59,861 bases of DNA, taken from assembly GCA_029938265.1 (NCBI GenBank), contig JAOZVI010000004.1, positions 1 to 59,861 of the forward strand. The letters run 5' to 3'. The notes under the pieces are model-generated. The model was not told the origin of the DNA. It saw nothing but the letters and a program-made list of their open reading frames with translations, and did not search any database. How positions within the stretch are numbered: the stretch's first letter is position 1; each line of letters starts with the position of its first letter. A program made the position numbers and the translations under genes. This document shows positions 55,293 through 59,861 of the stretch, piece by piece. The stretch comes from Flavobacteriaceae bacterium. Its GTDB lineage: Bacteria; Bacteroidota; Bacteroidia; Flavobacteriales; Flavobacteriaceae.

Positions 55293-56423
55293 ATGATTAT
55301 AAATAGAATTATTTCTTCAGATATTAAAGCCAAATGTTTTAAAGGAAAAACAATTGTATTGATTGGACCACGCCAAACAGGTAAAACGACTTTAATTAAA
55401 AGTATTTTGGATGATTTTGATGACTATTTATTCTTAGATGGTGATGATATTTCTACACGACAATTACTAGAAAATATAAATACACAGCAGTTAAAAAGAG
55501 TTATAGGAAAGTATAAGATTATTTTTATAGATGAAGCTCAAAGGATAAATCATATTGGTTTAACAGCTAAGATTATCAATGATCAATTTGAACAAGTTCA
55601 ATTAATATTAAGTGGTTCTTCTGCATTTGATTTGAATAATAAAATAAGTGAAAGCCTGACAGGTAGAAAATGGGAATATACATTGTTTCCTATTTCCTGG
55701 GAAGAATTTCAAGAAAATCAAGGATATGTTAACTCTTCGCAGCAATTAAATGACCGATTAGTTTACGGAATGTATCCTGATGTTATTTGTAATGCAGGAG
55801 ACGAAACAGAGGTCTTAAAAACATTAACAAATAGTTATTTGTATAAAGATATTTTAACCTTATCAACCATAAAAAAACCTGAGATATTAGAAAAATTAGT
55901 TCAGGCACTTGCCTACCAAATGGGTTCCGAAGTTTCTTATAATGAATTGGCTCGATTACTTGGTGTTAATAAAGAAACAATAGGTAATTATATTGAACTT
56001 CTTGAAAAAGCTTTTGTTGTTTTTAGATTAAAATCATTTAGTAGAAATCTTAGAAATGAGATTAAGTTTAACAAAAAAATATATTTTTATGATAATGGAA
56101 TTCGTAACTCAATTATTACCAATTTTAATAGCATTGAATTAAGAAATGACAAGGGTGCATTATGGGAGAATTTTTTAATTTCTGAACGTATAAAGTATTT
56201 ACATTATCATCATATCTATGCTAATTATTATTTTTGGAGAACCAAACAACAGCAAGAAATTGATTGGATAGAGGAAAAAAATGGTATTATTTCTGCCTAT
56301 GAATTTAAATGGAATAAAAAGAGTAAAACAAAAATTCCTAAAAAATTTATTGAAGCTTATGTTGCCAAGACCCAAATTATAGATAGAGAGAATTTTATTG
56401 ATTTTGTAACTCTAAGCGAATAA
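55293..56423 (+). CDS. AAA_14/DUF4143 ATPase
   Basis: A 376-residue soluble protein. Walker A is GPRQTGKT (25-32), Walker B IIFIDEAQ (77-84), and sensor-like ILSGSSAFDLN follows. A winged-helix part (about 205-255, SYNELARLLGVNKETI) leads into a DUF4143 C-terminal domain (about 265-376) with EIDWIEEKNG and YEFKW, a PD-(D/E)XK nuclease-like D and E-x-K pattern. Functions of this family are not established; it is patchily distributed and often accessory. It sits alone between metG and tex with its own promoter and direct repeats. Confidence 0.9.
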   Translation: MIINRIISSDIKAKCFKGKTIVLIGPRQTGKTTLIKSILDDFDDYLFLDGDDISTRQLLENINTQQLKRVIGKYKIIFIDEAQRINHIGLTAKIINDQFEQVQLILSGSSAFDLNNKISESLTGRKWEYTLFPISWEEFQENQGYVNSSQQLNDRLVYGMYPDVICNAGDETEVLKTLTNSYLYKDILTLSTIKKPEILEKLVQALAYQMGSEVSYNELARLLGVNKETIGNYIELLEKAFVVFRLKSFSRNLRNEIKFNKKIYFYDNGIRNSIITNFNSIELRNDKGALWENFLISERIKYLHYHHIYANYYFWRTKQQQEIDWIEEKNGIISAYEFKWNKKSKTKIPKKFIEAYVAKTQIIDRENFIDFVTLSE

Positions 56424-56454
56424 TGTGTATTCTTGAATTTTTAAAAACAGAACA

Positions 56455-58581
56455 ATGCAATTAATCAACTTTATCCAAACCAAAACAAATCTCCCTGAAA
56501 AAGGCATCCAGAATACCATTTTATTAATTAATGAAGATTGTACCATTCCTTTTATATCTCGTTATAGAAAAGAAAGAACAGGAAATTTAGATGAAATACA
56601 AATTGCGGATATTGTTAAGTATAAAAATCAATTTGAAGACTTAGAAAAAAGAAAAGTTTCTATTTTTAAATCATTAAAAGAACAAGAGGTTTTAACGGAA
56701 GAATTAAGATTAAAAATAGAAGCTACAAATGATCTTACCGCTTTAGAAGATCTTTACCTTCCTTATAAGAAAAAACGAAAAACCAAAGCTGAAACTGCTC
56801 GTAAAAATGGTTTGGAACCCTTGGCAAAGATCATTATGAGCCAACGAGCTGATAATATTGAACAAATTGCTGTAAAGTATTTTAATAATGAAGTTAAAAC
56901 TGTTGAAGATGCTTTAGAAGGCGCACGTTATATCATTGCCGAATGGATTAATGAAAGAATTGATATTAGGAATAGTATTCGTTGGCAATTAGAAAAATTT
57001 GCAACCATTAACACTAAGGTTATTAAAGAAAGATCTAAAGATGAAAAAGCGCAAAAATATAGAGATTATTTTGATTGGTCAGAATCTTTAAATAGATGTC
57101 CGTCACACCGGTTATTAGCAATTTTAAGAGCAGAAAATGAAGGGTTTATTCGTGTAAAAATAGAAATCGATAATGATAAGGCTATTGCAAAAATTGAAGA
57201 CAGAATTATTCGGACTAACAATTCTTGTACAGTACAAATAAAAAAAGCAATACAAGATTCATATAAACGGTTATTATTTCCATCATTGTCAAAAGAAATT
57301 TTGCATCATGCAAAAGAAAAAGCCGATGAAAGTGCTATTCAGGTTTTTGCTAAAAACTTAAAACAATTATTATTGGGAGCTCCTCTGGGCGAAAAAAATA
57401 TTTTAGGTATTGACCCCGGATATAGATCAGGTTGTAAATTAGTTTGTTTAAATGCTCAAGGAGGTTTGGAGTATAATGAAACAATTTACCCGCATCAGCC
57501 TCAGAATGATCGTATTGGAGCGATGAAAAAAATTAACAGTCTGGTTGATGCATATAAAATTGAAGCAATTGCCATTGGAAATGGAACCGCTTCCCGTGAA
57601 ACGGAACGCTTAATTAGAAAAATGAGGTTTAATAAGGATATAGAGGTTTTTGTTGTAAGTGAAGCAGGGGCTTCAATTTATTCAGCCTCAAAAATTGCTC
57701 GTGAAGAGTTTCCCAATTATGATGTTACTGTTAGGGGTGCAATTTCTATTGGTAGGCGTTTGGCAGATCCTTTGGCAGAATTGGTTAAAATTGATGCCAA
57801 ATCAATTGGTGTAGGGCAGTACCAACACGATGTAGATCAAACCAAACTCAAAAATACTTTGAATATTGTTGTTGAAAGTTGTGTAAATAAAGTTGGTGTA
57901 AATATTAATACAGCGAGTAAATCTTTATTGAGTTCTGTTTCAGGTATTGGTCCAAAATTAGCAGAAAATATTGTAAATTATAGAAATGAAAATGGAGTGT
58001 TTATCAGCAGAAGTGATATTAAAAATGTTCCTCGATTAGGTGGTAAAGCTTTTGAACAAAGTGCTGGTTTTTTAAGAATTAAAAATGCTAATAATCCTTT
58101 GGACGATTCGGCAGTACATCCTGAAAGCTATGCAATTGTTCGTAAAATGGCTAAAGATTTAAAAACAAACATTTCAGATCTTATCGGTAATAAAGAACGC
58201 CTACAAAATATTGATCTAAAAAAATACAGCTCTGAAGATGTGGGATTATTAACCTTAGAAGATATTTTAAGAGAATTGGAAAAGCCAGGTTTAGATCCAC
58301 GTGAAAAAGCAAAAGTTTTCACGTTTAATCAAAATATCAAAACTATTAATGATTTGCGAGAAGGACAATTATTGCCCGGAATTGTAAATAATATTACCAA
58401 TTTTGGATGTTTTATAGATATCGGTATTAAAGAAAGTGGTTTGGTTCATGTTTCAAATCTATCAGATAAATTTGTGAGCGATGTCAATGAAATTGTAAAT
58501 CTTCATCAACAGGTAATTGTAAAAGTTTTAAGCATTGATATTGCCAGAAAAAGGATTCAATTGACTTTAAATATTAAATAA
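56455..58581 (+). CDS. tex: Tex family transcription accessory protein
   Basis: A 708-residue nucleic-acid-binding protein. It contains the N-terminal Tex helical region (FISRYRKERTGNLDE), a YqgF/RuvC-like domain (about 316-440; GIDPGYRSG), tandem helix-hairpin-helix motifs (about 480-555; INTASKSLLSSVSGIGPKLA and LGGKAFEQSAGFLRI), and a C-terminal S1 RNA-binding domain (about 632-705; GIVNNITNFGCFIDIG). Tex proteins bind RNA polymerase and affect transcription and translation of some genes. The length is slightly below that of the E. coli protein (773 residues). A hairpin follows the stop. Confidence 0.94.
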   Translation: MQLINFIQTKTNLPEKGIQNTILLINEDCTIPFISRYRKERTGNLDEIQIADIVKYKNQFEDLEKRKVSIFKSLKEQEVLTEELRLKIEATNDLTALEDLYLPYKKKRKTKAETARKNGLEPLAKIIMSQRADNIEQIAVKYFNNEVKTVEDALEGARYIIAEWINERIDIRNSIRWQLEKFATINTKVIKERSKDEKAQKYRDYFDWSESLNRCPSHRLLAILRAENEGFIRVKIEIDNDKAIAKIEDRIIRTNNSCTVQIKKAIQDSYKRLLFPSLSKEILHHAKEKADESAIQVFAKNLKQLLLGAPLGEKNILGIDPGYRSGCKLVCLNAQGGLEYNETIYPHQPQNDRIGAMKKINSLVDAYKIEAIAIGNGTASRETERLIRKMRFNKDIEVFVVSEAGASIYSASKIAREEFPNYDVTVRGAISIGRRLADPLAELVKIDAKSIGVGQYQHDVDQTKLKNTLNIVVESCVNKVGVNINTASKSLLSSVSGIGPKLAENIVNYRNENGVFISRSDIKNVPRLGGKAFEQSAGFLRIKNANNPLDDSAVHPESYAIVRKMAKDLKTNISDLIGNKERLQNIDLKKYSSEDVGLLTLEDILRELEKPGLDPREKAKVFTFNQNIKTINDLREGQLLPGIVNNITNFGCFIDIGIKESGLVHVSNLSDKFVSDVNEIVNLHQQVIVKVLSIDIARKRIQLTLNIK

Positions 58582-58602
58582 TTCATTATCTACATAATGA
58601 AT
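58581..58602 (+). terminator. Hairpin after tex
   Basis: ATTCATTAT (58581-58589) and ATAATGAAT (58594-58602) form a perfect 9-bp stem over a 4-base loop, starting inside the tex stop codon. No strong T-run follows, so it may be an mRNA 3'-end stabiliser rather than a full terminator. Confidence 0.5.
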
Positions 58603-58655
58603 ATTGGTTATTCTATGTCTTTATAAAAACCCATTTAAAGCCCAACAAATAACCC

Positions 58656-58663
58656 TACATTTG
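58656..58663 (+). promoter_or_regulatory. -7 element (TACATTTG) of the DEAD-box helicase gene
   Basis: A perfect TAnnTTTG match, 19 bases upstream of the ATG at 58683. No TTG is seen at the -33 position. Confidence 0.5.
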
Positions 58664-58682
58664 CACTTTATAAATATAAGGT

Positions 58683-59801
58683 ATGTCAACATTTTTAGAT
58701 TTAGGAGTTAATAGAGAGTATATCAAAGCATTAAAGGAGCTGGGTATTAAAGAACCTACTGAGATTCAGGAAAAAACGATTCCTGTTTTATTAGAATCAA
58801 AAACCGATCTTATTGGTTTGGCACAAACCGGAACAGGAAAAACGGCTGCTTTTGGTTTACCAATTTTACATGATATTGATACTTATGAAAACCATGTTCA
58901 GGCCTTAATATTATCCCCTACAAGGGAATTAGTTCAGCAAATTAAAAAGCAACTTTTTAAGTTTACAAAATATATTGATGAAAAGATATTTGTAGAGGCA
59001 GTATATGGTGGAGAGAAAATTGATAAACAAATAAATTCATTAAAGAGAACTACGCATATCATTGTAGCTACTCCGGGAAGGTTGATAGATTTGATCGAAA
59101 GAAAAAAAATTAACCTAAATTATATTTCAACTTTAGTATTGGATGAAGCTGATGAAATGTTGAGCATGGGCTTTAAGCAAGAGTTAGATAGAATCTTAAA
59201 ATATACCAATGGCACAAGAAATATATGGTTGTTTTCTGCAACTATGCCAAATGAAATTCAACAAATTATAAATAATTATATGTCGCCTAATGCGAAAAGA
59301 GTTACTGTAGAAAATTATACATTGATCAATGAAAATATCAATCATCAATACTTTTTAACGCCAATAAAAAACAAAACAGATGCCATTATTAGATTTTTAG
59401 AAATTAATGATGATCAAAGGGGAATTATTTTTTGCAGAACAAAAGCCGGAACACAAAATTTAGCCGAACAATTAAAAAAAGAAGGTTTTTCTGTAGATGC
59501 TCTAGAGGGAGGTATGCAGCAAAAAGAGCGTGATAAAGTAATGCGAGCTTTTAAAAATAAATCACTACAAATATTAATTTCAACTGATGTTTCAGCCCGA
59601 GGAATAGATGTACATAATTTGGCTTTTATAATTCACCACCAATTACCTGAACAACTAGAGTATTATACCCACAGAAGCGGTAGAACTGCCAGAGCCGGAA
59701 AATCAGGACTATCTTTAGCTTTTATTCTACCAAGTGAATTAGATAAAATTCATGAAATCCAAAAGAAAATTGGGATAAAATTTACTGAAACTATTTTTTA
59801 A
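58683..59801 (+). CDS. DEAD-box RNA helicase, minimal two-domain form
   Basis: A 372-residue cytosolic ATP-dependent RNA helicase. The motifs occur in order: Q motif (EPTEIQEKTIP), I (AQTGTGKT, 47-54), Ia (PTRELVQQ), Ib (TPGRL), II (DEAD, 154-157), III (SAT), V (STDVSARGID) and VI (HRSGRTARAG). It ends soon after the second RecA domain at KKIGIKFTETIF, without the long C-terminal tail or RNA-binding domain of DeaD and DbpA relatives. The last 60 bases of the window show no continuation in any frame, so it looks like a natural compact helicase rather than a frameshift. Confidence 0.92.
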   Translation: MSTFLDLGVNREYIKALKELGIKEPTEIQEKTIPVLLESKTDLIGLAQTGTGKTAAFGLPILHDIDTYENHVQALILSPTRELVQQIKKQLFKFTKYIDEKIFVEAVYGGEKIDKQINSLKRTTHIIVATPGRLIDLIERKKINLNYISTLVLDEADEMLSMGFKQELDRILKYTNGTRNIWLFSATMPNEIQQIINNYMSPNAKRVTVENYTLINENINHQYFLTPIKNKTDAIIRFLEINDDQRGIIFCRTKAGTQNLAEQLKKEGFSVDALEGGMQQKERDKVMRAFKNKSLQILISTDVSARGIDVHNLAFIIHHQLPEQLEYYTHRSGRTARAGKSGLSLAFILPSELDKIHEIQKKIGIKFTETIF

Positions 59802-59861
59802 AAACATTCATCAAAGCCAAGCCCTGACTAGCTTACAATAAATTATTCATTCACGAGGTGA

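Noticed and set aside
58683-59861. DEAD-box helicase truncated by a frameshift near its end
   Set aside because: All helicase motifs are present and the following 60 bases show no coding continuation in another frame; a compact family member is more likely.

Overview
The window looks like a chromosomal segment of a member of the Bacteroidota, most likely class Flavobacteriia. It is strongly AT-rich. Many genes are preceded by the Bacteroidota housekeeping -7 element TAnnTTTG. The gene content is typical of the group: the MoxR/DUF58/BatA-E block, DUF4292 and DUF4252 lipoproteins, a ComEC without its metallo-beta-lactamase domain, SdhCAB with a single cytochrome b subunit, a SurE/LpxB cluster, and many N-terminal signal peptides and lipoboxes. 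I see no rRNA, tRNA, CRISPR array, prophage or intact insertion sequence. Layout: (1) 1-1100, the tail of a DNase I-like protein, a nitrilase-family amidase, and an orphan terminator. (2) 1.1-4.7 kb, sdhCAB with its own promoter and terminator. (3) 4.8-7.8 kb, an ECF-type sigma factor with a small HxxxCxxC partner, then cardiolipin synthase and an O-methyltransferase. (4) 7.8-15.3 kb, a MATE exporter, comEC, a sugar nucleotidyltransferase, and a TPR / DUF4292 lipoprotein / EnvC-like envelope cluster. (5) 15.4-19.9 kb, a tail-specific protease, then surE, a small membrane protein and lpxB. (6) 19.9-28.3 kb on the minus strand, an eight-gene MoxR-DUF58-Bat operon. (7) 28.4-33.0 kb on the minus strand, a UvrD/RecB-type helicase-nuclease, CvpA and PanB. 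(8) 33.1-36.7 kb, a DUF2459 protein, a GH20 hexosaminidase and a ChbG/YdjC deacetylase. (9) 36.7-40.7 kb on the minus strand, an iron-uptake operon. (10) 40.8-46.2 kb, a TerB-like protein, mfd, and a PIN-PhoH protein. (11) 46.2-48.8 kb, an accessory islet of unrecognised small secreted proteins and broken genes between two similar terminator-like repeats. (12) 48.9-59.8 kb, a DUF4252 lipoprotein, an SDR, a TlpA-like protein, YraN, an LD-carboxypeptidase, metG, an AAA_14/DUF4143 ATPase, tex and a DEAD-box helicase. The most unusual locus is the iron operon (36754-40666). It encodes a soluble MntR/DtxR-like regulator, a second DtxR-like protein tethered to the membrane and fused to FeoA-like domains, and FeoB split into separate GTPase and permease proteins. 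A 16-bp palindrome of the DtxR-box type overlaps its promoter. The tethered protein lacks the polar recognition-helix residues of the soluble one, so it may be an FeoA-like regulator of the transporter rather than a DNA-binding repressor; this is inference. Also worth a second look are direct repeats overlapping the promoter of the DUF4143 ATPase, the decayed islet at 46-49 kb, a perfect 16-bp inverted repeat holding the stop codons of two convergent genes, and several TTG or near-leaderless starts. Boundaries come from open frames, motifs and spacing only; no similarity search was possible.
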